15,810 bases of DNA from assembly GCA_016292455.1 (NCBI GenBank), contig JAEDIL010000040.1, forward strand, positions 1 to 15,810. Direction: 5' to 3'. The notes under the pieces were generated by a model. The model saw only the letters and a list, made by a program, of their open reading frames with translations, was not told the DNA's origin and searched no databases. Numbering within the stretch: the first letter of the stretch is position 1; each line of letters opens with the position of its first letter. This stretch comes from Clostridiaceae bacterium (GTDB lineage Bacteria > Bacillota > Clostridia > Oscillospirales > Acutalibacteraceae). Below are positions 1-6,659 of this stretch, piece after piece. The position numbers were made by a program, and so were the translations under genes.

Positions 1-17
1 TTTTCACGCCCCTAAAA

Positions 18-55
18 AGGAGCTGTAAAAAAACTTTCGTTTTTTTACAGCTCCT
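18..55 (-). terminator. Rho-independent terminator of the 944-aa FnIII gene
   Basis: A perfect 17-bp inverted repeat (18-34 with 39-55) closes on a 4-base loop, about 20 bases beyond the stop codon of the minus-strand gene. Read on the minus strand the stem is followed by TTTTT, as expected for an intrinsic terminator. The stem core (AGGAGCTGTAAAAA and its complement) recurs almost unchanged at 4390-4428. The A-rich inner stem is atypical, because most terminators put GC pairs next to the loop. Confidence 0.9.
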
Positions 56-75
56 GATTTAGTTAACCGGTTGGT

Positions 76-2910
76 TTATTTCTTCTTGGTTGTGGTCTTT
101 ACAACGCTTGAGAAGTCACCGTAAGTCTTAGCCTTTGAAACAGCTCTGACCTTGAACTGATACTTGGTATTCTTCTTGATGCCTTTTTTGACGGTGTACT
201 TGGCGGAGCTTGAAGTTGCGACCTTAGTCCACTTCTTGCCTTTGAGCTGCCAGATTTCATAGCTCTTTGCGCCGGAAACCTTGCCCCAGGTGAGAGCAAC
301 GCTTGTTGCCGCGGGCTTAGCTTTAAGGCTCTTTGCGGCCGAAAGGTTGGTTGTAACCTTAACAACTGATGAGAAATCGCCGACAACCTTTTTCTTGTCA
401 TAGGCTCTTACCTTGAACTGGTAAGTTGTGTTGGCTTTGAGCTTCTTGACGGTGAGAGTTGTCTTGGTTGTGGTTCCAACCTTGACCCACTTCTTGCCGT
501 TCAGCCGCCATACTTCGTAACCTGATGCACCGGAAACCTTGCTCCATGTGAGAACTACTGATGAAGAAGAAGCAGCCTTGGCTTTAACGCCGGAAACCTT
601 TGCAACTGCGGTTGAACCGCTGACGGTTGATGAATATTCGCCATAGAGTTTTGCAGTCTTGTTGTAAGCTCTTACTCTGAACTTATATGTGGTTTTTGAT
701 TTGAGACCTGAGATGGTTGCGGAAGTGCCGGATGTTGACTTTACAACCCACTTCTTGCCGTCAAAGTATTCATATTTGTAGCCTGTTGCGCCGGCTGCCT
801 TGCTCCAGGAAAGCTTGACGCTTGTTGAAGTCGGGCTTGAAACTTTAACGCCGGTAACTTTTGCGGGAACAATGTTGAATGTTGCGGTTACGGTTACATT
901 TTTAGCTGCGCCGTTGAGTTCAACAACAGCTGTCGCCTTGCCGACCTTGACATTGTTCTCGATTTCCTTAACTGTGAACTGATATGAGGGGATTGAAACC
1001 TTCTTGCCGTTAATGGTGACAACAATAGCAGAGGGAGCAACAGCTTCGCCGGTGTATGTGACGTCAGCGGCAGTTGCGCCTTTGACAACGGGAGCAACCT
1101 TTCCGCCGGTTCCGAGAGCAAGAGCTGCTGCAAAGAGTACCGGAGGAAGAATGGTGCCCTTCTTGGCGTTCAGCTGAGCAAGAAGGTTCTGAACGGTTTT
1201 TTTGAGGGAAGCGTTTGAAAGAGCGGTCTGGAACGGAGCACTTGTATAAGCAACAAGAATGTCCTTTCCGAAGAGACTCTTGAGAAGGTTATATACTACC
1301 TTATAAAGAACTTCAACTGCACTCTTTGTTCCGAAGTCATTTGTAAATCTTACAACAGTGAGGCTGAGAATCTTGTCAAAATCAAGGGTGAAGAGACCGC
1401 TGAGGATTCCCTTGAGGAATTCTTCACTCTTATAGTTCTTACCTGCAAGTGTCCAGATTCCGGTGAGTTTAATTACGGTGTCAAGCTTTTTGAAAACGCT
1501 GTCAGAAGCCTTGATTGAGCCTGAAATGCCGAGAGCCTTTGCAACGCCCTTGTCAAAGAGATATACATTGACAAAGTCATTGAGAACGGTCCAGACGTCT
1601 TTGCCTGTTGCCGGGCCGTAGCCGAGGTCAACAAAGCCGTTTGCCCAATAAGCGAGCATATCGCCGAGAACATTTTCATAGCTCTTTACGTCTTCCTTAA
1701 CAGGAATTTCTGACTTCTTTGCAGTATTGAGGAGAACGATTTTTGCAACCTCTTCGAGGTTCTTGCAATTGTCAATACCTGCAACATATTCGTCCATGCC
1801 TTCGCCTTCAATGTTTGCAAGGATGAATTTAAGAACAGCAATGGGAGTGGCCTCAACGCCGACTGCCTTTGCAACATATTCATAAAGCTTCTGAATGTTC
1901 TTGCCGACAAGCTTTACGTCGGTGCCGATTTCCCACTCAAAGCCCTTGAACATCTGCATTGCAAATGCACCGAGGACGTCGTTGATCTGAGTGGAGAGAG
2001 CCTTTGTGCCGTCAACCTTGATGAGGGAGGTGTCAATGTCGGTTCCCTTGAAGGTCATAACGGTTGAAAGCTTCTGGAGGGCAACGTTTTCGCCTGCTTC
2101 AATGTTGAGACTCTTGATTGCCGGCTCAAGATACTTTGTCCAGCAGCTTGCAAGGAGAGCAGAAAGGATGAAGTCAACCTTTGAGTCCTTGTTCATTGAA
2201 AAGCCGGGAACTGCGGAAGCAACCTTTGCGGGAAGGAGTTCTTCAAAGAGGAACTTATCGAAATCAGCAACAGCTCTATTGTAAGAAGCATTGTATTTGT
2301 CAGCTTCCTTTTCCTTGTCATAGAGCATACCTACGAAAAGACCTTTGAGAATACCTGAAATACCTTCGCTGCCGAGAAGCTTTTTGAGGTCAAGGACGTT
2401 ATTGAGAGTTCCGAAGTCTGCGGAGCCGTCAATTACTTTGCCAATAATATTTGTGTTTGCCGCGATGAGTTCAACAACTTCGTTGAGGATTTTGTAATCC
2501 TTTGTTCCGCGCTTGAGACCCTTTTCCCATGTTTTGAGATTGATGTTATAGATGTCACCGAGAAAAGCGAGCGCGATTCCTTTGACGAAAATGTTTGACA
2601 AAACGCCTTTGAGTGAATCAAGGGTTTTGCAAATTCCGTTGACGCTGTTGAGGTCAACCGTAAGACGGAGCTTTTTGAGTGTGCTCTGAACATCGCCCAG
2701 CTTGCTGTTCAGATTTGCGTTTGCGAGAACTTTGTCAAGTTCATCAAGAACGAGTTTTGAGTTTTCAACGTCGGTTGTTTCAAGGAAGAACTGAGCGCCG
2801 AGAGCGGGCACGGGAGCTTCTTCCTCAGCCGCAAAAGCGACTGACATTGTTCCGAAAGCCATCAGAACGCAAAGAACGATGCTGAGAACTCTTTTCAATG
2901 CTTTTTTCAT
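76..2910 (-). CDS. Secreted FnIII-repeat protein with a large uncharacterised N-terminal region (944 aa)
   Basis: This is an exported protein of unknown function. Residues 1-27 form a signal peptide: Lys/Arg-rich start, hydrophobic core and a likely cut after AFA. Residues about 30-600 look mainly alpha-helical with regularly spaced Leu/Val/Ile and many Lys; I recognise no family. Residues about 615-680 resemble an Ig-like domain common in Clostridia surface proteins, with a TYTGEAV start and a TFNIVPA end. Three FnIII domains follow at about 682-768, 769-856 and 857-941, each with the T/SWxKxxGAxxYE signature and a TxYxFKVRAY strand. The C-terminus is Lys-rich with no LPXTG motif or membrane anchor, so release or non-covalent wall binding is likely. 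The ATG start follows AGGAGG at good spacing. The gene stands alone between its own promoter and terminator. Confidence 0.9.
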   Translation of the reverse strand: MKKALKRVLSIVLCVLMAFGTMSVAFAAEEEAPVPALGAQFFLETTDVENSKLVLDELDKVLANANLNSKLGDVQSTLKKLRLTVDLNSVNGICKTLDSLKGVLSNIFVKGIALAFLGDIYNINLKTWEKGLKRGTKDYKILNEVVELIAANTNIIGKVIDGSADFGTLNNVLDLKKLLGSEGISGILKGLFVGMLYDKEKEADKYNASYNRAVADFDKFLFEELLPAKVASAVPGFSMNKDSKVDFILSALLASCWTKYLEPAIKSLNIEAGENVALQKLSTVMTFKGTDIDTSLIKVDGTKALSTQINDVLGAFAMQMFKGFEWEIGTDVKLVGKNIQKLYEYVAKAVGVEATPIAVLKFILANIEGEGMDEYVAGIDNCKNLEEVAKIVLLNTAKKSEIPVKEDVKSYENVLGDMLAYWANGFVDLGYGPATGKDVWTVLNDFVNVYLFDKGVAKALGISGSIKASDSVFKKLDTVIKLTGIWTLAGKNYKSEEFLKGILSGLFTLDFDKILSLTVVRFTNDFGTKSAVEVLYKVVYNLLKSLFGKDILVAYTSAPFQTALSNASLKKTVQNLLAQLNAKKGTILPPVLFAAALALGTGGKVAPVVKGATAADVTYTGEAVAPSAIVVTINGKKVSIPSYQFTVKEIENNVKVGKATAVVELNGAAKNVTVTATFNIVPAKVTGVKVSSPTSTSVKLSWSKAAGATGYKYEYFDGKKWVVKSTSGTSATISGLKSKTTYKFRVRAYNKTAKLYGEYSSTVSGSTAVAKVSGVKAKAASSSSVVLTWSKVSGASGYEVWRLNGKKWVKVGTTTKTTLTVKKLKANTTYQFKVRAYDKKKVVGDFSSVVKVTTNLSAAKSLKAKPAATSVALTWGKVSGAKSYEIWQLKGKKWTKVATSSSAKYTVKKGIKKNTKYQFKVRAVSKAKTYGDFSSVVKTTTKKK

Positions 2911-2938
2911 GTACCTTTGCCTCCTACAAAAATTTTAG

Positions 2939-2972
2939 AACGCCGTTCAGATTTTTTTTAGCACACGGCGTT
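2939..2972 (-). promoter_or_regulatory. Hairpin in the 5' leader of the 944-aa FnIII gene
   Basis: An 8-bp inverted repeat AACGCCGT / ACGGCGTT (2939-2946 with 2965-2972) encloses an 18-base A/T-rich loop. It lies within the leader, between the predicted promoter at 2991-3020 and the ribosome binding site at about 2920-2925. It could stabilise the transcript or affect translation. It matches no riboswitch I know, and the long loop makes the structure uncertain. Confidence 0.35.
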
Positions 2973-2990
2973 TATGTTTTGTGCACTATA

Positions 2991-3020
2991 ATAATACAAC
3001 TTTTTGCACCGATTAGTCAA
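2991..3020 (-). promoter_or_regulatory. Predicted housekeeping promoter of the 944-aa FnIII gene
   Basis: On the minus strand a -35 box TTGACT (3015-3020) and a -10 box TATTAT (2991-2996) are separated by 18 bases. The expected start site lies near 2984, giving a leader of about 75 bases. Both boxes are close to the sigma-A consensus, and no other good candidate lies between this gene and the terminator at 3100-3129. Confidence 0.6.
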
Positions 3021-3099
3021 TAAAAACGGCTCAATTTGTTCAGAATTTATAAAAAATTCCTAAGATTTCCGAATTCTTCAAAATTTAAAGCAAATAGAG

Positions 3100-3129
3100 A
3101 AAAAACGCCGGAAAGCACCGGCGTTTTTT
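3100..3129 (-). terminator. Rho-independent terminator of the TSCPD gene
   Basis: A 12-bp perfect stem AAAAAACGCCGG / CCGGCGTTTTTT (3100-3111 with 3118-3129) has a 6-base loop and starts about a dozen bases past the TSCPD stop codon. On the minus strand it ends in TTTTTT. It also carries an A-tract on the opposite side and could act in both directions, but no plus-strand gene enters it. Confidence 0.88.
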
Positions 3130-3140
3130 ACGACATTTGT

Positions 3141-3389
3141 TTACTCTTCAAGAGCCTTTTTCAATGCTTTTGCAAGCTGGTCCGGACAGGAGGTGCTTTT
3201 GAAGCCGCATCTGACTCCCTCGAGCCGTGCGATAACTTCTTTAACGTCCATTCCTTCAACAAGTCTTGCAATACCCTGGGAGTTTCCGTTGCAGCCGCCG
3301 TTGAAGCGGACATTTTTAAGCTTTGAGTCCTCGATTTCAAACGAAAGACCCCTTGCGCAAACTCCGCTGGGCTTGAATTCATAGGTCAT
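3141..3389 (-). CDS. TSCPD domain-containing small protein (TIGR03905-like)
   Basis: This 82-aa protein consists of a single TSCPD domain, named after its conserved Thr-Ser-Cys-Pro-Asp motif, seen here as TSCPDQLA near residues 66-73. Other conserved cysteines sit in GVCAR, GGCNGN and VRCGF, giving four that could bind a metal. The size and motif order fit the stand-alone family TIGR03905, whose molecular function is unknown. The TSCPD domain also occurs at the C-terminus of some ribonucleotide reductases, where a metal or regulatory role has been suggested. The ATG is preceded by AAAGGA at about nine bases. It is a single-gene unit with its own terminator, divergent from the propeller-like gene. 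Confidence 0.88.
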   Translation of the reverse strand: MTYEFKPSGVCARGLSFEIEDSKLKNVRFNGGCNGNSQGIARLVEGMDVKEVIARLEGVRCGFKSTSCPDQLAKALKKALEE

Positions 3390-3409
3390 TTACATCATTC
3401 CTTTTTATC

Positions 3410-3448
3410 TTTTGGTTCATTTTATCATAAAAAGAGGTTATCTTCAAG
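3410..3448 (-). promoter_or_regulatory. Predicted promoter of the TSCPD gene
   Basis: On the minus strand TTGAAG, at about 3440-3445, is followed after 17 bases by TAAAAT, at about 3417-3422, upstream of the TSCPD ribosome binding site. The -35 box overlaps one arm of the inverted repeat at 3443-3462. The match is moderate. Confidence 0.4.
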
Positions 3449-3462
3449 TAAAAAAACTTGAA
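3443..3462. promoter_or_regulatory. Candidate operator: inverted repeat between divergent genes
   Basis: TTCAAGT (3443-3449) and its exact complement ACTTGAA (3456-3462) are separated by six A residues. The repeat sits in the 134-bp gap between the divergently transcribed TSCPD and propeller-like genes. Each arm overlaps a predicted -35 element, one on each strand. Such placement would suit a dimeric repressor controlling both genes. It could instead be a chance effect of two TTGAA-type -35 boxes facing each other. Confidence 0.35.
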
Positions 3463-3486
3463 AATGTTGTGCGATAATGGTAAACT
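3458..3486 (+). promoter_or_regulatory. Predicted promoter of the propeller-like gene
   Basis: TTGAAA (3458-3463) and TAAACT (3481-3486) are separated by 17 bases, leaving a leader of about 30 bases before the ATG at 3524. The -35 is good and the -10 only fair. The alternative GATAAA shortly downstream cannot be excluded. Confidence 0.4.
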
Positions 3487-3523
3487 TCTGATAAATACTT
3501 GTAATCAAAGGGGAGAAAACAAG

Positions 3524-4369
3524 ATGGCATTATTCAGAAGAGTCGCCGCATTTTTTGTCAGCATTATGCTGCTTTTTGCAGGTGCCGTTGACAACGGCGG
3601 AGAAAACTCACTCGGCGAAGCAAAGCTGATTTCAAGCGACCGCTATGTTCTTTGCGACGGAGACTTTCTCACACAAGGAATCACAAATGACGGTGAATAT
3701 TTCTATTGCACCGGCGCAAGAACCTATACAGGCTTCAACGGAATTGCAAAAATCAGCGTAAAGACCGGAGAGGTTATTATGGAAAACCGTGACGCGATGC
3801 CGTCAGAAATGAAAAAACAGCTGTTCAATCATCTCGGCGGCTGTTCATGGTATGGCGGAAAAATCTATGTTGCCGTTGAGGACCTTTTCAGAAAGCATCC
3901 TGCCGTTGCTGTTTTTGACGCGGAAACACTTGAATTCACCGGTCAGTATAAAGTACTCGGTGAAGAGATTCAGCCTGACGGCAACCTTTCGTGGTGCGCG
4001 GCAGACAAAGAAAAAGGCGTTCTTTACACCGGAATTTCACGCGGCGGAGATTTTGTCAACGTGCTCGATATTGAAACGCTTGAATTCATTGAAAGAAAGA
4101 GCCTTGAAACCTCTTTCCACCGCGTTCAGGGTGCAGAGGTGTATGACGGAATTCTTTATATTTCCTGCAACGATACGACCGGCAAAAAGCACGTTTATTC
4201 CGCTGACCCCGAAACCGGTAAGGTCGAAACTGTTCTTGAACGCTCGGCAGCAACAATTTCAACCGAAGCTGAGGGCATTACGATTCTGCCGACGGAAGAC
4301 GGAGCGTTTTTCCACGTTGTCGACGTGGTCGGAATGACTGTCGGAATAATCAGACATTACAGCAGGTAA
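3524..4369 (+). CDS. Secreted beta-propeller-like protein of unknown function (281 aa)
   Basis: The ATG at 3524 is chosen because AAAGGGGAG sits eight bases before it and a signal peptide follows at once (MALFRRVAAFF..., hydrophobic to about residue 20). An upstream in-frame TTG at 3458 would start inside the predicted promoter. The mature part holds repeated units of about 45 residues ending in a strand of the form V.VFDAETLEF, VNVLDIETLEF or VYSADPETGKV, each preceded by a strand such as GKIYVAV, GVLYTGI or GILYISC. That pattern is typical of beta-propeller blades of the quinoprotein, NHL or glutamine-cyclotransferase-like kind. I see no catalytic motif and no lipobox. It probably acts outside the membrane, but substrate or partner is unknown. 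It is a single gene ending at a shared bidirectional terminator. Confidence 0.8.
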   Translation: MALFRRVAAFFVSIMLLFAGAVDNGGENSLGEAKLISSDRYVLCDGDFLTQGITNDGEYFYCTGARTYTGFNGIAKISVKTGEVIMENRDAMPSEMKKQLFNHLGGCSWYGGKIYVAVEDLFRKHPAVAVFDAETLEFTGQYKVLGEEIQPDGNLSWCAADKEKGVLYTGISRGGDFVNVLDIETLEFIERKSLETSFHRVQGAEVYDGILYISCNDTTGKKHVYSADPETGKVETVLERSAATISTEAEGITILPTEDGAFFHVVDVVGMTVGIIRHYSR

Positions 4370-4389
4370 TGCACAATCAATGTTAATAT

Positions 4390-4428
4390 AAAAGGAGCTG
4401 TAAAAACTTCCGTTTTTTACAGCTCCTT
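4390..4428. terminator. Bidirectional terminator between the propeller-like gene and rpsR
   Basis: An inverted repeat of about 17 bp, AAAAGGAGCTGTAAAAA with its complement, encloses a short CTTCCG-type loop. It lies between two convergent genes, ending 20 bases after one and 15 bases before the other. A-tracts and T-tracts on both sides suit termination in both directions. Its core is the same as that of the terminator at 18-55; the A/T tracts next to the loop differ in length by one or two bases. Confidence 0.88.
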
Positions 4429-4443
4429 TTATGTGCTTTTAAA

Positions 4444-4689
4444 TCAATCGCTGGTGTAGGGCATGAGAGCAACCTGACGTGCACGCTTGATAGCGGTTGT
4501 CAGTTCGCGCTGATGACGGGCGCAGGTGCCCGTAACACGGCGGGGAAGGATCTTCGCACGGTCTGATGTGAACTTGCGAAGCTTTGCAGTGTCCTTGTAG
4601 TCGATGGATTCAACCTTATCAACGCAGAAAGCGCAGACTTTTTTGCGTGACTTTCTGCCGGGACGACCGTTTCCTCTTTCGTATGCCAT
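4444..4689 (-). CDS. rpsR: 30S ribosomal protein S18
   Basis: This 81-aa basic protein matches S18, which binds the 16S rRNA platform of the small subunit together with S6. The diagnostic segments KLRKFTSDRAKILPRR and TGTCARHQRELTTAIKRAR are present. Cysteines C19 and C22 (CAFC) plus C56 and H59 (CARH) could form a zinc site, so this looks like a cysteine-containing S18 variant rather than a cysteine-free one. It is the last gene of the rpsF-ssb-rpsR operon, 33 bases after ssb, with GGAGG seven bases before ATG. A strong hairpin terminator follows the stop. Confidence 0.97.
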   Translation of the reverse strand: MAYERGNGRPGRKSRKKVCAFCVDKVESIDYKDTAKLRKFTSDRAKILPRRVTGTCARHQRELTTAIKRARQVALMPYTSD

Positions 4690-4722
4690 GGTTATTCCTC
4701 CTTGTTAGTATTTTAGTGGTGT

Positions 4723-5160
4723 TCAGAACGGGAGATCCTCATCATCGGTGATTTCTTCAAAATCACCGGGGGCAGCCGTCTGAAAAGCGGGGGCTGCTGC
4801 GGCGGGAGCGGCAAACGCAGCGTTGCCTGTTCCTGATTCAGCTTTTGAACCGCAGAAGCTGACCTCGCGGGCAAGAACCTCATAAACAGTTCTTTTGGCG
4901 CCGGTGTTGTCGTCATACTGACGCATCTGCATCTGACCCTGAACGGCAATCATTGAACCCTTTGAAAAGTAACGGCTGACAAAGTTGGCCGTATTATCCC
5001 AGGCAACGACTGTGAAAAAGTCAGATTGTCTTTGCTCGCCGGCTCTGACAAAAGACCTGTCAACTGCAATACGGAAATTGCAGACGCTCTTTCCCGTTGT
5101 TGTTGTGCGGAGCTCGGGGTCGGCAACAAGGCGACCCATGAGAATGATACAGTTAATCAT
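4723..5160 (-). CDS. ssb: Single-stranded DNA-binding protein
   Basis: This 145-aa protein coats single-stranded DNA in replication, repair and recombination, and recruits partners through its acidic tail. The N-terminal OB fold covers roughly residues 1-105, from MINCIILMGRLVADPELR through SDFFTVVAWDNTANFVSRYF and GQMQMRQYDDNTGAKR. An Ala/Pro-rich linker follows. The C-terminus ends in DDEDLPF, the conserved tip that binds SSB partners. It starts 12 bases after the rpsF stop, and its GGAGG site directly abuts that stop codon, so translation may be coupled. The placement between rpsF and rpsR is the usual one in Firmicutes. Confidence 0.97.
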   Translation of the reverse strand: MINCIILMGRLVADPELRTTTTGKSVCNFRIAVDRSFVRAGEQRQSDFFTVVAWDNTANFVSRYFSKGSMIAVQGQMQMRQYDDNTGAKRTVYEVLAREVSFCGSKAESGTGNAAFAAPAAAAPAFQTAAPGDFEEITDDEDLPF

Positions 5161-5172
5161 ATCCGTTCCTCC

Positions 5173-5454
5173 TTACTTCTTCACGGTGAGAGAACGCAGA
5201 ACGCCTTCGGTAATGTTGACAACTCTGTCAAGCTCAGCGGGGAAATCCGGAGCGCTTGAATAGTTGACAAGAACATAGTAACCCTCGGTCTCATAGTTGA
5301 TGGGGTAAGCAAGCTTGCGGTTGCCCCAAACGTCAACGGATTCAATTTCGCCGTTGGCCTCAATGAGGGACTTGAACTTTTCAACCATAGCGTTCAATGC
5401 TTCTTCGCCGGAAGCCACCGAAAATACTAACATGGTCTCGTAGTTGTTGGTCAT
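5173..5454 (-). CDS. rpsF: 30S ribosomal protein S6
   Basis: This 93-aa protein matches bacterial S6, a ferredoxin-fold protein that pairs with S18 on the small-subunit platform. Typical segments are NNYETMLVFS at the start, WGNRKLAYPINYETEGYYV in the middle and ITEGVLRSLTVKK at the end. It is the first gene of the rpsF-ssb-rpsR operon. The start follows AAGGAGGTG at about ten bases. Its leader and promoter lie at 5455-5557. In many bacteria the S6:S18 complex represses this operon by binding its leader, so autoregulation is plausible here. Confidence 0.97.
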   Translation of the reverse strand: MTNNYETMLVFSVASGEEALNAMVEKFKSLIEANGEIESVDVWGNRKLAYPINYETEGYYVLVNYSSAPDFPAELDRVVNITEGVLRSLTVKK

Positions 5455-5482
5455 TGTTTTTGCACCTCCTTATGGACATTAG

Positions 5483-5521
5483 GCCCCGAAGCGGGGCAAA
5501 GAGCGCTGCGCAAAACACAGC
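5483..5521 (-). promoter_or_regulatory. Structured leader of the rpsF operon, candidate S6:S18 autoregulatory RNA
   Basis: Two hairpins occupy the leader between the promoter and the ribosome binding site. The first in transcript order pairs 5516-5521 with 5505-5510 (GCTGTG / CGCAGC, one wobble pair). The second is GCCCCG-CTT-CGGGGC at 5483-5497, about ten bases before the Shine-Dalgarno sequence. It is known that rpsF leaders in diverse bacteria carry an RNA element bound by the S6:S18 complex. Position and structure fit that, but I could not match the known consensus bulge, so the identity is an inference. Confidence 0.4.
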
Positions 5522-5528
5522 AGAGTGA

Positions 5529-5557
5529 ATTATATCAATAAAAAAAGAAAAAGTCAA
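5529..5557 (-). promoter_or_regulatory. Strong sigma-A promoter of the rpsF-ssb-rpsR operon
   Basis: On the minus strand TTGACT (5552-5557) is followed after exactly 17 bases by a perfect TATAAT (5529-5534). The predicted start near 5522 gives a leader of about 70 bases. The -35 box lies inside the stem of the upstream gene's terminator (5547-5576), so the two signals share DNA. Confidence 0.85.
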
Positions 5558-5576
5558 GCCATTGCCGGACTTTTTC
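5541..5576 (-). terminator. Terminator of the 334-aa gene, overlapping the rpsF promoter
   Basis: GAAAAAGTC (5547-5555) pairs perfectly with GACTTTTTC (5568-5576) around a 12-base loop. On the minus strand the stem is followed by a run of seven T residues. It lies just after the stop of the 334-aa membrane protein gene. The stem is short and AT-rich, so read-through into rpsF is possible. Confidence 0.6.
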
Positions 5577-5587
5577 CCTTTTATTTG

Positions 5588-6592
5588 TCAATATGATATG
5601 CTGTAACTGCTTACACAATCGCCGTGAAGCTGAACGGAAACGGGCATCACAAGATATTTGCCCTCTCCCTCGGCGCGTGAGACAATAAGCTCATGCTTCA
5701 TGGAGGTTATTCGTCCCTCCTTGTCTATCGAGGCTTCAATCACGGAGTTGTTGTAGTAAATATCAAGCGAGGTAATCTTCATTGATGACGTCAGACCGAG
5801 CGAATCAACGTTGATGACTTCCATGCTTGTTGCATATCCCTCTGCCGGGCCGTACAGCGTCTGAACCGCCTCGCCGAGAACCATTTTCAGAGTGTATGCT
5901 CCACCGCCTGTTGAGGTGGCTTTTGCCGAGGTTACATTGCTCTTGCTCAGCGAAGCCGGGCAGTTGAGCGGCGCAATTACAGCGTCCGGTGTTTTTCCGC
6001 TGGCGGAGTCGAGTCCGTTTGAAAAGCTGTAAGTTTCCGGAGCGGTTTTGGTGTTGTTGCTGATGAGCGAGGAGGCAATGTTTTCAACGGCTGAGCCGCC
6101 GGTGATTTCGTCAATTTCAACGTTCAGCGTTTCCTCCTTGCGCAGAGTAAAGTTATTTGTCTTTTTCAGCTTGTTGACTGCGTTGACATAGGCGGAGATG
6201 ATTTCCCCTTTGCTGTCCGGAACGTCTTTTTCTGCCTTGGCAATGGAGCTGTCTCTCAGCTGAGCGGCTATTGACGCGGCTTCGGAGGCTTTTTTCGACT
6301 GAGATTCGGCAATGTACCAATCCGGGTCGCCAACGGAAACGCTGGCGCTTACCTGGTTGCCGTCAATAGTATATCTCGTGGCGTTTCCGCTGCTTTCCGT
6401 TGTCGGAATTGACGGCGCGGAGCTTGCAGAGGAAAAGGAAGGAGAAGATGAAAAAGCGGGAGTTGTTCCGAAAGCGGCAGTCTGAGCAGGGGGGCGGTCA
6501 ACCCGCCTGAACGCAATGAAAAGACTGATGCAGAAAACCCAGACAGCCGCAACAACGAGGCCGGCAATCTGAAGCAATTTTTTGTTGGTCAT
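5588..6592 (-). CDS. Membrane-anchored protein of unknown function with the shared C-terminal module (334 aa)
   Basis: The ATG at 6592 is chosen because AAAGGAAG precedes it and the membrane segment follows at once. The longer open frame reaching 6700 would overlap the upstream gene. Residues about 6-28 are one transmembrane helix (QIAGLVVAAVWVFCISLFIA), then a Ser/Pro/Ala-rich linker to about 75 and an Ala/Ser/Lys-rich, probably helical stretch at about 95-130. From about 130 to the end there is a mixed alpha/beta region: AYVNAVNKLKKTNNFTL, a YTLKMVLGEA strand, a YYNNSVIEASIDKEGRI hairpin and a final SYSISY strand. The same order of elements occurs at the ends of the two genes upstream. Unlike them it has no FnIII domain. 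It is probably the last gene of that operon. No enzymatic motif is visible. Confidence 0.82.
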   Translation of the reverse strand: MTNKKLLQIAGLVVAAVWVFCISLFIAFRRVDRPPAQTAAFGTTPAFSSSPSFSSASSAPSIPTTESSGNATRYTIDGNQVSASVSVGDPDWYIAESQSKKASEAASIAAQLRDSSIAKAEKDVPDSKGEIISAYVNAVNKLKKTNNFTLRKEETLNVEIDEITGGSAVENIASSLISNNTKTAPETYSFSNGLDSASGKTPDAVIAPLNCPASLSKSNVTSAKATSTGGGAYTLKMVLGEAVQTLYGPAEGYATSMEVINVDSLGLTSSMKITSLDIYYNNSVIEASIDKEGRITSMKHELIVSRAEGEGKYLVMPVSVQLHGDCVSSYSISY

Positions 6593-6614
6593 GGCTTTCT
6601 TCCTTTGAAAAGCA

Positions 6615-6650
6615 GGAAAGGGACTGTATCTGAGTGTAACAGTCCCTTCC
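6615..6650 (-). terminator. Intercistronic hairpin after the 1020-aa FnIII gene
   Basis: GGGACTGT (6620-6627) pairs with ACAGTCCC (6639-6646), and the stem extends past one bulged base by four further pairs (GGAA/TTCC). It begins ten bases after the stop codon of the 1020-aa gene. On the minus strand it is followed by TTTCC and TTTTC, not a clean T-run. It is therefore a weak terminator or an RNA-processing or stability hairpin that could lower expression of the 334-aa gene relative to its upstream neighbours. Confidence 0.5.
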
Positions 6651-6659
6651 CTTGCCGGA

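Noticed and set aside
100..860. Regular repeats resembling a CRISPR or tandem array
   Set aside because: The periodicity of about 260 bases corresponds to FnIII domains in frame, and the repeats are not identical and have no spacers.
3852..4337. 161-codon plus-strand frame inside the propeller-like gene
   Set aside because: It is a second frame of the same strand within a gene that has a signal peptide and blade repeats. The product is low in complexity and lacks any motif or start signal.
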